Shown: one piece after another, positions 51,990 to 63,816 of the stretch
How positions within the stretch are numbered: the first letter of the stretch is position 1
Layout of the letters: every line of letters begins with the position of its first letter
NCBI GenBank assembly: GCA_030066685.1
Contig: JASJBF010000032.1
Coordinates: 116,772 to 180,771 of the forward strand
DNA: 64,000 nucleotides
Source of the DNA: Kiloniellales bacterium
Lineage (GTDB): Bacteria; Pseudomonadota; Alphaproteobacteria; Kiloniellales; JAKSBE01
Direction: 5' to 3'
The notes under the pieces: generated by a model
Databases searched by the model: none
What the model was told of the DNA's origin: nothing
Seen by the model: only the letters and a program-made list of their open reading frames with translations
Made by a program: the position numbers and the translations under genes

Positions 51990-53918
51990 TCAGCCGCTCG
52001 TCTCTTTCGGCTTGGGCGCCGGCAGCGGGGCGTCGGCGACGTCCGGGGTGACCAGCCCGGCCGGATTGCGTTTCTGGGCCTCCAGCAGGATGTCCTTCGC
52101 GATCGGCGCCGCCGCCTTGGAGCCGCCGCCGCCGTGCTCGACCACGATGGCGCAGGCGTAGCGCGGCTTGTGCACCGGGGCGAAGCTGACGAAAAGGGCG
52201 TGGTCGCGGAAGCGCCAGGGCTTCTCCTCGTTCTTCTTGATGCCGGCCCGGCGTTCCTTGAGGGTGATCCGGCGAACCTGGGAGGTTCCGGTCTTGCCGG
52301 CCATCTCCATGCCCTCGATATCGATCCGCTTGCCGTAGGCGGTGCCGCGCCACTCGTTGACCACGGCATCCATGGCCTCGAGCACCTGCTCCAGGTGGTG
52401 TTGCGGGATGCCGATCGAAGGATAGCCGTAGGGCGACACCGGTGCCTCGTCCTCGCCCTCGGGCTGCATCACGGGGTCGGGGACGGCAGCGCGCATCACG
52501 TGCGGGGTGACCGCGAAGCCGCCGTTGGCCAGGCGCGCGGTCATGGTCGCCAGCTGAAGGGGCGTGGTCAGGACGAAGCCCTGGCCGATCGCCGTGATCA
52601 CGGTCTCGCCGCCCTGCCAGCGCTCGCCGATGGCGCCCAGCTTCCAGGCGCGCGTCGGCATCAGCCCACTGCGCTCGTTGGGCAGGTCGATGCCGTTCTG
52701 GCTGCCGATGCCGAAACGGGTCGCCATGTCGGCGATGCGGTCGATGCCCAGCTGCTTGGCGATGTTGTAGAAGTAGATGTCGCAGGACTGCTTGATGGCG
52801 TCGCGCAGGTCCATCGCGCCGTGGCCGGGCTTCTTCTTCCAGCAGTGGAACAGAGCCCGGCCGAGCCGCCACTCGTTGCGGCAGACGAAGCGCTCCTCAG
52901 GGCTGATCCCGGCCTCGAGGGCCGCCAGAGCGACCAGGACCTTGAAGGTCGAGCCTGGCGCATAGAGCCCGGTGATCGCCTTGTTCGACAACGGCGACAG
53001 CGGGTCGGTGGTCAGTTCGCGCCAGCGCTTCGAGGAGATGCCGACGTGGAACTCGTTGGGATCGAAGCCCGGCCAGGAGGCCAGGGCGTAGATCTCGCCG
53101 GAATGGACGTCCATGACCACGGCCGAGGCGCTGCGTTCGGTGCTCAACCGCTCGTAGACGAACTGCTGCAGCTCGGCGTCGATGGTCAGCATCATATCCT
53201 TGCCGGCGGTCGCCTCTTCGCGCTCGACCTCCTGCATAATGCGGCCGAAGGCGTTGACCTCGACGTGGCTGCGGCCCGCGGCGCCGCGCAGGTCGAGGTC
53301 GTAGGTCTTCTCGATCCCGCTCTTGCCGATCCGGAAGCCCGGCTGCTGGAGCAGCGGGTCGTCGTTCAGCTCGTTCTCGGAGACCGGCGCGACGTAGCCC
53401 AGGACCTGGGACATCGCCGGGCCATGGGGATAGTGCCGGACCTGACCGATCTCAATCCCGGCACCCGGCAGGTCCGGCGCGTTGAGCTCGATCCGGCTGA
53501 CCTCTTCCCAGCTCAGGTTGTCGCGGACCGTGACCGGCACGAAGGCGCGGTTGCGCCGCAGCTCCTTGCGGATCCGCTTGTGGTCGTCCTCGGAGATATC
53601 GACGATCTGGCCCAGCGACGCCAGGGTCCGGGCGACGTCCCCCGCCCGTTCGGCGACCAGCACGACGCGGTAGTTGCGCTCGTTGATCGCGACCTCGGTG
53701 CCCAGGCGGTCGAAGAGCCGCCCGCGCGGCGGCGGCAGGAGGCGGAGGTTGATCCGGTTGTCCTCGGCCAGGGTCGCGTAGCGGTCCGCTTCGAGCACCT
53801 GGAGATAGTAGAGACGCCCGGCCAGCGCCGCGAAGAGCAGCGACTGGCTGCCGGCCACGATCGCGGCGCGGCGGGTGAAGAGCTTGTAGCGCCCCTGGTC
53901 GGCGTTTCTCAGGTCCAA
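51990..53918 (-). CDS. mrdA: Penicillin-binding protein 2
   Basis: 642-residue class B transpeptidase. After a short cytoplasmic N-terminus and one membrane helix (AAIVAGSQSLLFAALAGRLY) comes the pedestal (NRINLRLLPPPRGRLFDRLG) and the transpeptidase domain with the active-site Ser S323 in APGSTFKV, the second motif SCD (KQSCDIYFYN) and KTG in EMAGKTGTSQ. It cross-links wall peptidoglycan with RodA. The start is probably TTG at 53918, with GAGG upstream and an N-terminus DLRNADQGRYKLFTRRAAI like that of other alphaproteobacterial PBP2 proteins. It starts 10 bases downstream of mreD. Confidence 0.94.
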   Translation of the reverse strand: MDLRNADQGRYKLFTRRAAIVAGSQSLLFAALAGRLYYLQVLEADRYATLAEDNRINLRLLPPPRGRLFDRLGTEVAINERNYRVVLVAERAGDVARTLASLGQIVDISEDDHKRIRKELRRNRAFVPVTVRDNLSWEEVSRIELNAPDLPGAGIEIGQVRHYPHGPAMSQVLGYVAPVSENELNDDPLLQQPGFRIGKSGIEKTYDLDLRGAAGRSHVEVNAFGRIMQEVEREEATAGKDMMLTIDAELQQFVYERLSTERSASAVVMDVHSGEIYALASWPGFDPNEFHVGISSKRWRELTTDPLSPLSNKAITGLYAPGSTFKVLVALAALEAGISPEERFVCRNEWRLGRALFHCWKKKPGHGAMDLRDAIKQSCDIYFYNIAKQLGIDRIADMATRFGIGSQNGIDLPNERSGLMPTRAWKLGAIGERWQGGETVITAIGQGFVLTTPLQLATMTARLANGGFAVTPHVMRAAVPDPVMQPEGEDEAPVSPYGYPSIGIPQHHLEQVLEAMDAVVNEWRGTAYGKRIDIEGMEMAGKTGTSQVRRITLKERRAGIKKNEEKPWRFRDHALFVSFAPVHKPRYACAIVVEHGGGGSKAAAPIAKDILLEAQKRNPAGLVTPDVADAPLPAPKPKETSG

Positions 53919-53928
53919 GGTTCCGGCC

Positions 53929-54438
53929 TCACTTGAGCACCAGGCGCTGGGTCTGGGCAAAGATCCAGGCCAGCAGCGGATAGGCGGCGATGGTCGTCAG
54001 GTACTGGAACAGCGCCGGGCCGATGTGGACCGAGCGCCCCAGGATCAGGGCGTGCAGACCCCAGGACAGCAGCACCACGCCGGCCCCGACCACGACGAAG
54101 CCCGCCCAGACGACCCCGAAGGAGCGGCTCATGAAGAAGCGCTGCTGCGCCACGACGGTCCAGAAGACCGCGAGATAGATCATCGAGCTTACGCCCAAGG
54201 CATCCCCACCGAGCAGATCCTGAAGCAGGCCGATCAGGAAGACCACCCAGAAGGGCATGAGATCCGGGCGGTGAACCGCCCAATAGTATATGGCGATCAG
54301 GACGATGTCGGGAAAGACCGGCCCGGCGTTCGGGATCTGCAAGGGCACGTGGCTGACCACCACCAGGATGATGATCAGCAGGGTCGGCGTGATCAGGCGG
54401 ACCGCGGTGTCGACCTGCTGCCAGTCGTTGCCCCTCAC
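53929..54438 (-). CDS. mreD: Rod shape-determining protein MreD
   Basis: 169-residue membrane protein with five or six helices (LITPTLLIIILVVVSHVPL, FPDIVLIAIYYWAVHRPDLM PF, VVFLIGLLQDLLGGDALGVS). MreD is the membrane partner of MreC in the elongasome. The start is GTG at 54438, overlapping the TGA of mreC (GTGA, 4 bases). The frame is open far upstream as a shadow of mreC and should not be taken as the gene. Confidence 0.92.
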   Translation of the reverse strand: MRGNDWQQVDTAVRLITPTLLIIILVVVSHVPLQIPNAGPVFPDIVLIAIYYWAVHRPDLMPFWVVFLIGLLQDLLGGDALGVSSMIYLAVFWTVVAQQRFFMSRSFGVVWAGFVVVGAGVVLLSWGLHALILGRSVHIGPALFQYLTTIAAYPLLAWIFAQTQRLVLK

Positions 54439-55313
54439 GGGCCGGCCTCCGGCCCCCGCTCCGGGCGGCCGCCCAGGATGCCGGGCAGCTTGTAGTCGAT
54501 CAGGCGAAGGTACTCGATCCGGTTCCAGTCGAAGTGCGGGCGCACCAGGATGGTCTCGCCATCGACCACGGTCACGATCCCGACCGGAATCCCTTTGGGA
54601 AAGACCCCGCCGTGGCCCGAGGTGACGATCCGATCCCCGACCTGAACGGCGGTCTCCGGCGGCAGATAGATCAGCGCCGGCGAACTGGAGTTGTTGCCCG
54701 CGAGCACCGCCCGCTCTCGGGTCCGGTCGATACGGACCGGAATCCGGCTGTTGATGTCGGTGACCAGGAGGACCCGCGAGGCGCGCTCGCCCACCGCGGT
54801 CACCCGGCCGACCAGGCCCTGACCGGTGACTGCCGCCTGGCCCTTGACCACCCCGTCGATCTTGCCGGCCAGCACGAGCAGCGAGCGGACGAAGGCGTTG
54901 CTGCTGTCCGCGATCACCCGGGCCGTGACCTGGCCGGCCGCCGGCGCGGCCGTGAAGTTGGAGAGCTCCCGCAGGCCGGCATTTTCGGCTGCGAGCTGCT
55001 GGGCGCGCACCTGCCAGGCGAGCAGGCGCTCGTTCTCGGCGCGCAGGGTGGCGTTCTCGGCCCGTAGCGCGGCCATATCCCGGACCTGCTGGATGATGTC
55101 GCCGATGGTCTCGACCGGGCTGGCGAAGTGGCTGAGCACGGGGCTGAAGAAGTCCGACACGGCCGTGCGCGCCTGCTCGGCGAAGCGCGAGTCCGCCCGG
55201 CTCAGAAGCATGAGCGCGAAGGCAACGGCGATCAGCAGCAGAAACGCAACGCGCTGGCCCCACGCCCCGAAAGGGGACGCCAACCGTAGCACCGAGCTTG
55301 GGCGCTTTTTCAA
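54435..55313 (-). CDS. mreC: Rod shape-determining protein MreC
   Basis: 292 residues: one N-terminal membrane helix (VAFLLLIAVAFALMLLSRAD), a periplasmic coiled coil (about residues 70-115, MAALRAENATLRAENERLLA) and the double beta-barrel domain with GQGLVGRVTAVGERASRVLL and GDRIVTSGHGGVFPKGIPVG. It links MreB to the PBP2/RodA complex. The start is TTG at 55313 with GGAGAGG upstream. mreB ends 132 bases upstream. Confidence 0.92.
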   Translation of the reverse strand: MKKRPSSVLRLASPFGAWGQRVAFLLLIAVAFALMLLSRADSRFAEQARTAVSDFFSPVLSHFASPVETIGDIIQQVRDMAALRAENATLRAENERLLAWQVRAQQLAAENAGLRELSNFTAAPAAGQVTARVIADSSNAFVRSLLVLAGKIDGVVKGQAAVTGQGLVGRVTAVGERASRVLLVTDINSRIPVRIDRTRERAVLAGNNSSSPALIYLPPETAVQVGDRIVTSGHGGVFPKGIPVGIVTVVDGETILVRPHFDWNRIEYLRLIDYKLPGILGGRPERGPEAGP

Positions 55314-55372
55314 AGGCCTCTCCAGAAGGCGGGATTCGTGGTCACGCGTTCCGGCGCTAAGCTTAGGAATCG

Positions 55373-55403
55373 TAACGTATATTAATCGTTAACTCTTGAG
55401 CAA
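55373..55403 (-). promoter_or_regulatory. Candidate mreC promoter with palindrome
   Basis: On the minus strand TTGCTC (55403-55398) and TATACG (55381-55376) are 16 bp apart, in the only AT-rich part of the gap between mreB and mreC. The -10 area lies in an inverted repeat TAACG-N9-CGTTA (55373-55391), also containing TTAA-N3-TTAA. Confidence 0.4.
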
Positions 55404-55445
55404 TAAAGCGGCAAGCGCCGCGCGTGGCCTGCGCCGCAATACCCC

Positions 55446-58233
<2,788 letters not shown>

Positions 58234-58254
58234 TTTAGGGTGTCTCCTCGTCCC

Positions 58255-58324
58255 GGCCGCCTCGGCGGCCCATCGATCGTCTTGTGCTTGGTCGATGCCC
58301 CCTGCCCGCTTGCCGCCGCCGCGG
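58255..58324 (-). promoter_or_regulatory. Attenuator hairpins upstream of leuA
   Basis: On the minus strand, just after the leader stop, GCGGCGGC (58324-58311 region) can pair with GCCGCC of a downstream hairpin GGCCGC-CGAG-GCGGCC (58270-58255). The two pairings exclude each other. A third inverted pair, CATCGA (58271-58276) and TCGATG (58292-58297), overlaps them. The final hairpin ends about 10 bases before the GGAGA site of leuA and has no T-tract, so it may act on translation or through Rho rather than as a classic terminator. Confidence 0.55.
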
Positions 58325-58333
58325 CTGTAGCGA

Positions 58334-58447
58334 TCAGGGGTCGATAAGGAGGAGGAGGCCGAGCTCGGCAGCCAGCCCGAGCGCAAGCACGGCTCCGGCC
58401 CCGCTGGGGGCGGCAATGGCAATTCGGCTGTGCGGCGCGGGCGTCAT
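58334..58447 (-). CDS. leuL: leuA leader peptide (attenuator peptide)
   Basis: A 37-residue open frame, ATG 58447 to TGA 58334, 100 bases upstream of leuA. It begins MTPAPHSRIA and ends AAELGLLLLIDP. Eight of the last 17 residues are Leu, including four in a row just before Ile and the stop. This is what a ribosome-stalling leucine leader should look like. The coding part contains the palindrome GCCGAGCTCGGC immediately before the Leu run. A promoter-like sequence ends 7 bases before the ATG, so the peptide may be translated from a leaderless message. No ribosome-binding site is needed then, and none is seen. Confidence 0.75.
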   Translation of the reverse strand: MTPAPHSRIAIAAPSGAGAVLALGLAAELGLLLLIDP

Positions 58448-58454
58448 GCCAGAA

Positions 58455-58483
58455 CGAGTACCTTGGAATGCTTCAAAAGACAA
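58455..58483 (-). promoter_or_regulatory. Candidate promoter of leuL-leuA
   Basis: On the minus strand TTGTCT (58483-58478) and TACTCG (58460-58455) are 17 bp apart. The expected transcription start falls at or next to the ATG of the leader peptide. Confidence 0.5.
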
Positions 58484-58525
58484 GCCCTCGCATGCCGGGG
58501 CCTCGTCGGCAGGTAGAGCGTGGCA

Positions 58526-59374
58526 TTAACCACCTTCACCCGCCGCCCGGTCCGCGGCGGTCCAGACCACCGGGAACCAGTCCTCGCGCAGGCGATCGCC
58601 GTCCGCCAGGCCGATGTCGGGATAGGGTGGGGAGGTCCGGCCCGGCCGCTGGGTGAAGCGGGCGTCGTCACCCAGCCAGCGGGTCGCGAAGCCCCGCCTT
58701 CGGCACGAGCTGACGTTGCCCGGCGCTCCGTGCAGGGTCAGGAAATGGAAGACCAGGACGTCGCCGGGCGCCAGGTCCCAGGACAGGATGCGGTGCCTGC
58801 CGAGTTCGATCTCCGGCACCGGCTCGTAGCCCTCGCCCTGGTAGTCGTAGTCGCTGCCGTCGTCGAAGACGCGCGGATAGTAGAGCTTGCCCCAGGCGTG
58901 CGAGCCGGCGACGAATCGCGGGCAAACCTCGCGTGGCACCGGGTCCAGGGGCATCCAGAAGCTGACCACCTTGGTCCCGGTCACGCAGTAGTAAGGCATG
59001 TCGTGGTGCCAGATCGTCTCCTTGGCGGTCCCGGGCTCCTTGACCAGCAGGTGCTCGTGAAAGATCTGGACCCGGCTGGCCGACATGAAACGGGCGGCCA
59101 GGGCCGCAGCCGGCGAATTCAGGATGAAGTCCCGGTATTCCGGGATCCTGGCCCAGTTGCAGTAGTCCTCAAAAAAGCGCCCGCCGCCGCCGTCGAGTTT
59201 ATGATTGGTGGCGTCTGGGCCCGGCTCGGCCAGGTTGCGCTCGACGCCCAGGACCAGCTTGGCCAGCCAAGCGGCATCGAAGGCCCCGCGCAGCACCACG
59301 GCGCCGTCGCGCCGGTAGTCCTCGAGCATTCCGTCGCTAACCAAAGCCTCGGCTGCCATGTCGTCGCGCGCCAT
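58526..59374 (-). CDS. Phytanoyl-CoA dioxygenase (PhyH) family protein
   Basis: 282 residues with the double-stranded beta-helix of PhyH-type 2-oxoglutarate oxygenases. The iron motif HxD is H123-H-D125 in TIWHHDMPYYCV, and the distal His lies in VFHFLTLHGAPGN; PRFVAGSHAWGKLYYPRVF is typical of the family. It oxidises an unknown small substrate with O2 and 2-oxoglutarate. GGGAG precedes ATG 59374. It stands between ilvC and the leucine leader but shows no pathway link to branched-chain amino acids. A dispersed repeat lies upstream. Confidence 0.87.
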   Translation of the reverse strand: MARDDMAAEALVSDGMLEDYRRDGAVVLRGAFDAAWLAKLVLGVERNLAEPGPDATNHKLDGGGGRFFEDYCNWARIPEYRDFILNSPAAALAARFMSASRVQIFHEHLLVKEPGTAKETIWHHDMPYYCVTGTKVVSFWMPLDPVPREVCPRFVAGSHAWGKLYYPRVFDDGSDYDYQGEGYEPVPEIELGRHRILSWDLAPGDVLVFHFLTLHGAPGNVSSCRRRGFATRWLGDDARFTQRPGRTSPPYPDIGLADGDRLREDWFPVVWTAADRAAGEGG

Positions 59375-59468
59375 GCCTTCGCTCCCCGGTTCCCCGGGTT
59401 CATCCTGGGGACACTGGAGAAACGGATCAACTGCGCAGAGTCAAACCTGCGGGTCGCCCACCCCCCGT

Positions 59469-59545
59469 TGTCATGCCCGGACTTGAACCGGGCATCCATC
59501 GTGCCGGTCGCGCCATGGATGGCCGGGTCCAGCCCGGCCATGACA
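59469..59545. repeat. Dispersed palindromic repeat (TGTCATG...CATGACA type)
   Basis: The ends TGTCAT (59469-59474) and ATGACA (59540-59545) are inverted repeats. Two inner hairpins are present: GCCCGG-acttgaa-CCGGGC and GGCCGGG-tcca-GCCCGGCC type. It shares TCCATCGTGCCG and the GCCCGGA core with the element at 37688-37797. Confidence 0.8.
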
Positions 59546-59577
59546 TCTTGAGGGGGAACGGCGCCGCCGGCGCCGGG

Positions 59578-60651
<1,074 letters not shown>

Positions 60652-60712
60652 CTACTGGCCCGAAAGGCCCGGCGCAACGCCTTTCCGGGCAGGGCTGGCC
60701 TGCGGGAAACGC

Positions 60713-61675
60713 TCAGCGATTGTCGACGGCGAGCCCGGTCAGCAGCAGAAACACCTCCGGCCTCTGCGAGGTCCGGAAGACGCCCTGGCCGCCGAGCACG
60801 TCGAGGGCGAGCATGGCACTGAACCAGGCGTTGTCGAGGCTGGCCCCGTATTGCGGACCATCGAAGAAGGGCCAGTTGGGGTCCCGCGCCAGCCGGGCGA
60901 GCGGCGCCAGCGCGGCGACGGTGGCCGGTGGCGTGGCCGGCACATCCCAGGCCCAGCGCCAGGTCGGGCCCGCCGCCGACCAACAGCCCAGGGGCAGAAC
61001 GTGGAAGGAGAGCGCGACGGCCGCCCCGGCCAGGAAATCCAGCCGGCCCGCCTCCGGGTCGTAGCGGTGGCCGTCGAAGGCATCGATCCCGTGGCCCCGG
61101 ACCAGCTCGGCCTGGGCGGTCTGGAACCGGGCCCGGCAGCGGCCGAGATAGGCGCCGATGCTGGCCGAGGGCCAGGGCCCGGGCCGGCCGGGCTGGTAGG
61201 GCGCGACACCCTGCCGACCCTGGGGCACCGCCTCGAAAGCCCTAACGGCCGGCTTCGCGACGTGGAGATCCGGCTCATAGTGAAGCCGCTCCAGGAACTC
61301 TCCAAAAGTTGACGCGATATCAATGGCTTCGCCTCGGCCCATCCGGAGAATCGTGACCAGGACGACCGGCGCCCCCGGGCGCTCGCGGTCGAAGGCGAAG
61401 GCGTCGCCGCTGCCGTTGGAGCCGAAGAGAAGGAGCCCCGGTGCCCGCTCCGCGGCCCGGCAGGCGCGGTTGTTGTCGCGCAGCGCCTCGACCGGCCAGA
61501 GCTGCAGGAAATGCGCGCCGATCTCGCCCCAGCCGCCGTTGCTCTTGCGCAGGAAGGCGCCATAGTCGCCGGGCAGGGCGAAGCCCGCCGCGACCTCGAA
61601 GGCGACGATCGCCTCCGGATCGGCCGGGCGCTGCAGGTTGAACATCTCGAAGCGCAGCTCATCGGCCCGAGACAT
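60713..61675 (-). CDS. SMI1/KNR4 domain protein with DUF6882-like C-terminal part
   Basis: 320 residues. The N-terminal ~130 residues look like the SMI1/KNR4 (SUKH) fold: IVAFEVAAGFALPGDYGAFL, KSNGGWG and LLLFGSNGSGDAFAFD. The C-terminal half contains FHVLPLGCWSAAGPTWRWAW DVP, reminiscent of DUF6882. SUKH proteins often serve as immunity proteins against nuclease or deaminase toxins, but no toxin gene is adjacent. AAGGGG precedes ATG 61675. It starts a region of unrelated small genes. Confidence 0.75.
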   Translation of the reverse strand: MSRADELRFEMFNLQRPADPEAIVAFEVAAGFALPGDYGAFLRKSNGGWGEIGAHFLQLWPVEALRDNNRACRAAERAPGLLLFGSNGSGDAFAFDRERPGAPVVLVTILRMGRGEAIDIASTFGEFLERLHYEPDLHVAKPAVRAFEAVPQGRQGVAPYQPGRPGPWPSASIGAYLGRCRARFQTAQAELVRGHGIDAFDGHRYDPEAGRLDFLAGAAVALSFHVLPLGCWSAAGPTWRWAWDVPATPPATVAALAPLARLARDPNWPFFDGPQYGASLDNAWFSAMLALDVLGGQGVFRTSQRPEVFLLLTGLAVDNR

Positions 61676-61941
61676 TGGGCACCCCTTCCACTGGCCAGGA
61701 ATTGACCGAGCCGGACCGGGGTCCAAGCCGCCGGCGATCGGTCGGCACGCAGGATAGGGCAGAGGGCTTTAGGAGTTCCTAGCGGCGGCCAAGGCGGCGA
61801 CGGCTCCCCCGCGATCCGGGCAGCGCGGAAGTGTGTTGCGAAGCAGGGCTGGAGATCGCGGCCATAACCGTCCTCGGACTCCCGTCGACCGGGGACGGCG
61901 CCGGCTCTTGGATCGGATCTTCAGAAGGGACGCGCCGACCG

Positions 61942-62211
61942 CTACAGGCGCGCCACCGGCACTTCGTCGCCCTCTCGGGCACCGGCCGGCGCACCCACGG
62001 GGCGGCGGTGCCGATTGGTGACCATGCGGTCGTGGAGCGCCGAGATCATTGCACTGCCGGTCTTGACGAAGAGAAAGGGCAGGATGGCGTGCACCAGGCA
62101 GGCCAGCGCCGCCAGGGCAAGCCTGACCGAGAAACTCAGTGCCACCGCCAGATGCTGGAGGTAGCTCTCGTCGACGGAACGCGGATGCTCGGTGAAGAGG
62201 CGATGGATCAT
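61942..62211 (-). CDS. DUF6356 small membrane protein
   Basis: 89 residues: FTEHPRSVDESYLQHLAVAL near the start, then a hydrophobic stretch (FSVRLALAALACLVHAILPF) and a positively charged tail. The start motif matches what I know as DUF6356. Function unknown. ATG 62211 begins at this motif; a longer in-frame start at 62289 adds residues with no resemblance. Divergent from the Lrp gene. Confidence 0.75.
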   Translation of the reverse strand: MIHRLFTEHPRSVDESYLQHLAVALSFSVRLALAALACLVHAILPFLFVKTGSAMISALHDRMVTNRHRRPVGAPAGAREGDEVPVARL

Positions 62212-62301
62212 GAGGCCCTGCCGCGGTTCGGAAGATGTCGGCAAGGCTAGCCCAAGCTTGATGGAAAAGGCTTGCAAAGATGACCCCAAATTTTGTACCG
62301 G

Positions 62302-62318
62302 TCAGAATAAGATTCTGA
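62302..62318. promoter_or_regulatory. Candidate Lrp operator
   Basis: Perfect inverted repeat TCAGAAT-AAG-ATTCTGA in the gap between the DUF6356 gene and the Lrp gene, 31 bases before the Lrp start. Size and symmetry suit an autoregulatory Lrp/AsnC site. Confidence 0.5.
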
Positions 62319-62348
62319 TAATCCATAATGTGGAAGCAATTCCCTCCA

Positions 62349-62810
62349 ATGGATCGGATCGACCGGAAGATTCTGACCCTGCTCCAGCAGAACTGCGCGC
62401 TCTCGGTCGCCGAAGTGGCGGAGCAGGTCGGGCTCTCGGCCAGCCCCTGCTGGCGGCGGATTCAGAACCTGGAGGCCGCCGGCGTGATCGCTCGGCGGGT
62501 CGCCCTGCTGGACCGCCAGAAGCTGAACCTCGGGGTGGTGGTCTTCGTGCGCATCAAGACCCAGGATCATTCCCAGTCCTGGCTGGCGGGCTTCGCGGCG
62601 GCGGTCGAGCGGATCGACGAGGTGGTCGAGTTCTACCGAATGACCGGCGACATCGACTACCTGCTGCGCATCGTGGTGCCGAGCATCGACGCCTACGACG
62701 CGGTCTACAAGCGCCTGATCGGCATCCCCGGCCTGGCCGACGTCTCCGCCAGCTTCGCCATGGAGGAGATCAAGCACACCACCGCCCTGCCGCTGGACTA
62801 TGTCGGCTAG
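62349..62810 (+). CDS. Lrp/AsnC-family transcriptional regulator
   Basis: 153 residues: N-terminal helix-turn-helix (MDRIDRKILTLLQQN, SVAEVAEQVGLSASPCWRRI) and C-terminal RAM ligand-binding domain (VVEFYRMTGDIDYLLRIVVP, EEIKHTTALPLDY). Members sense amino acids. ATG at 62349 matches the usual family start; ATG at 62328 is in frame, and neither has a strong ribosome site. A 17-bp inverted repeat lies just upstream. An IS110 element begins directly after the stop codon. Confidence 0.9.
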   Translation: MDRIDRKILTLLQQNCALSVAEVAEQVGLSASPCWRRIQNLEAAGVIARRVALLDRQKLNLGVVVFVRIKTQDHSQSWLAGFAAAVERIDEVVEFYRMTGDIDYLLRIVVPSIDAYDAVYKRLIGIPGLADVSASFAMEEIKHTTALPLDYVG

Positions 62811-62811
62811 A

Positions 62812-63816
62812 GTATCCGTTTTGATCAAGCTCTCTGCTTTGTCCACTTGCGGTTTTCGCGGAGGAGGGCGTTTGCGGTGGTGATGAGTTTTCTCATGACG
62901 GCTGTGATAGCGAGCTTTGGCGGTTTGCCGGCGCTGAGAAGCCTTTTGTAGAGAGTTTTGAGGTCTGGGTTGAAGCGTGCGGCGACCAAGGCGGGCATGT
63001 AGAGAGCTTGTCGCAAGGTTGCGCGTCCTCCGCGGATATGGGCTTTGCCGCGCCAGGTTCCCGACTGCCGGACGACCGGGGCCAAGCCTGCGAGGCTGGC
63101 GGCCTGCCTGGCCTGGAGTGTTCCCAGTTCGGGCATTTCTGCGAGCAGGGTCGTAGCGGTGGTGCTGGAGATGCCTGGCAGGCTGATCAGGATCTCAAAG
63201 CGCCGGCGCAGGTCGGGATCGGTTTGGACCAGCTGATCGATGGCGGCATCGAGGGTTTGGATCTGCCTATCGATCTGCCTGAGGCGCAGGGCGAGCTGGC
63301 GCTTGATGAGCGGGAGGCGGGCGATCTTCTGACGGTTCCTAGCGGCGGTGCGATCTTTGACCAAGGCCCGTCGGGCCAAGTTCAGGTCTCTCAGGTCGGC
63401 GAGTCTCTGGCTGGCTGGTGGTGTTTGCGGCGGCTGCAGTGCGATCCCCATGCGCGCGAGCATGGCGGCGTCGACCCGATCGGTCTTGGCGAGCACGCCG
63501 ATGGCTTCGGCGAAGCGCCGGGCTTGGCGAGGGTTGACCCTGGCAAGCGGCAGGCCGGCCTGTCCGAGGACGCTCTCGAGCAGGCGGTGGTAGGCACCGG
63601 TGGCCTCATAGACGACCCGCGCGACCGGGTCACGGCCGATCCAGGCGATCAGGGCGCGGCAGCCCTTCTTGTCGTTGCTGAAGCGCTTGGCCGTGCCCTC
63701 AGGCAGGCGATGTGCGTCGAGCCGGTCTTTGGAGATATCAATGCCGATGGTAGTCTGGGTCATCTCTTCCATGTCCTGTGCTTGTCATCCGGGCCTCACG
63801 GTCCCTGGTATCCGTT
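62812..63816 (-). mobile_element. IS110-family insertion sequence
   Basis: Contains one transposase gene on the minus strand. The ends are not certain: GTATCCGTT occurs at 62812-62820 and again at 63808-63816, and may mark them, but the left-hand non-coding part of IS110 elements usually extends further upstream of the transposase and could run to about 63990 or beyond. No terminal inverted repeat is visible, as expected for the family. Inserted one base after the Lrp stop codon. Confidence 0.6.
62825..63772 (-). CDS. IS110-family transposase
   Basis: 315 residues with an N-terminal DEDD catalytic domain: D12 in TIGIDISKDRLDAH, E56 in VVYEATGAYH, D98 and D101 in LAKTDRVDAAML. The C-terminal transposase_20 domain has SLPGISSTTATTLLAEMPEL and the Ser S237 in VVRQSGTWRGKAHI, the region of the catalytic serine of IS110 enzymes. 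All key residues are present, so it may be active. Base usage differs from its neighbours (more T, more GAG/TTG on the plus strand). ATG 63772; a second ATG follows three codons later. Confidence 0.92.
   Translation of the reverse strand: MEEMTQTTIGIDISKDRLDAHRLPEGTAKRFSNDKKGCRALIAWIGRDPVARVVYEATGAYHRLLESVLGQAGLPLARVNPRQARRFAEAIGVLAKTDRVDAAMLARMGIALQPPQTPPASQRLADLRDLNLARRALVKDRTAARNRQKIARLPLIKRQLALRLRQIDRQIQTLDAAIDQLVQTDPDLRRRFEILISLPGISSTTATTLLAEMPELGTLQARQAASLAGLAPVVRQSGTWRGKAHIRGGRATLRQALYMPALVAARFNPDLKTLYKRLLSAGKPPKLAITAVMRKLITTANALLRENRKWTKQRA

Noticed and set aside
53929..55263. A 444-residue frame that would fuse mreC-region sequence to mreD
   Set aside because: The upstream part is a shadow of mreC. 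The real mreD starts at GTG 54438, overlapping the mreC stop.
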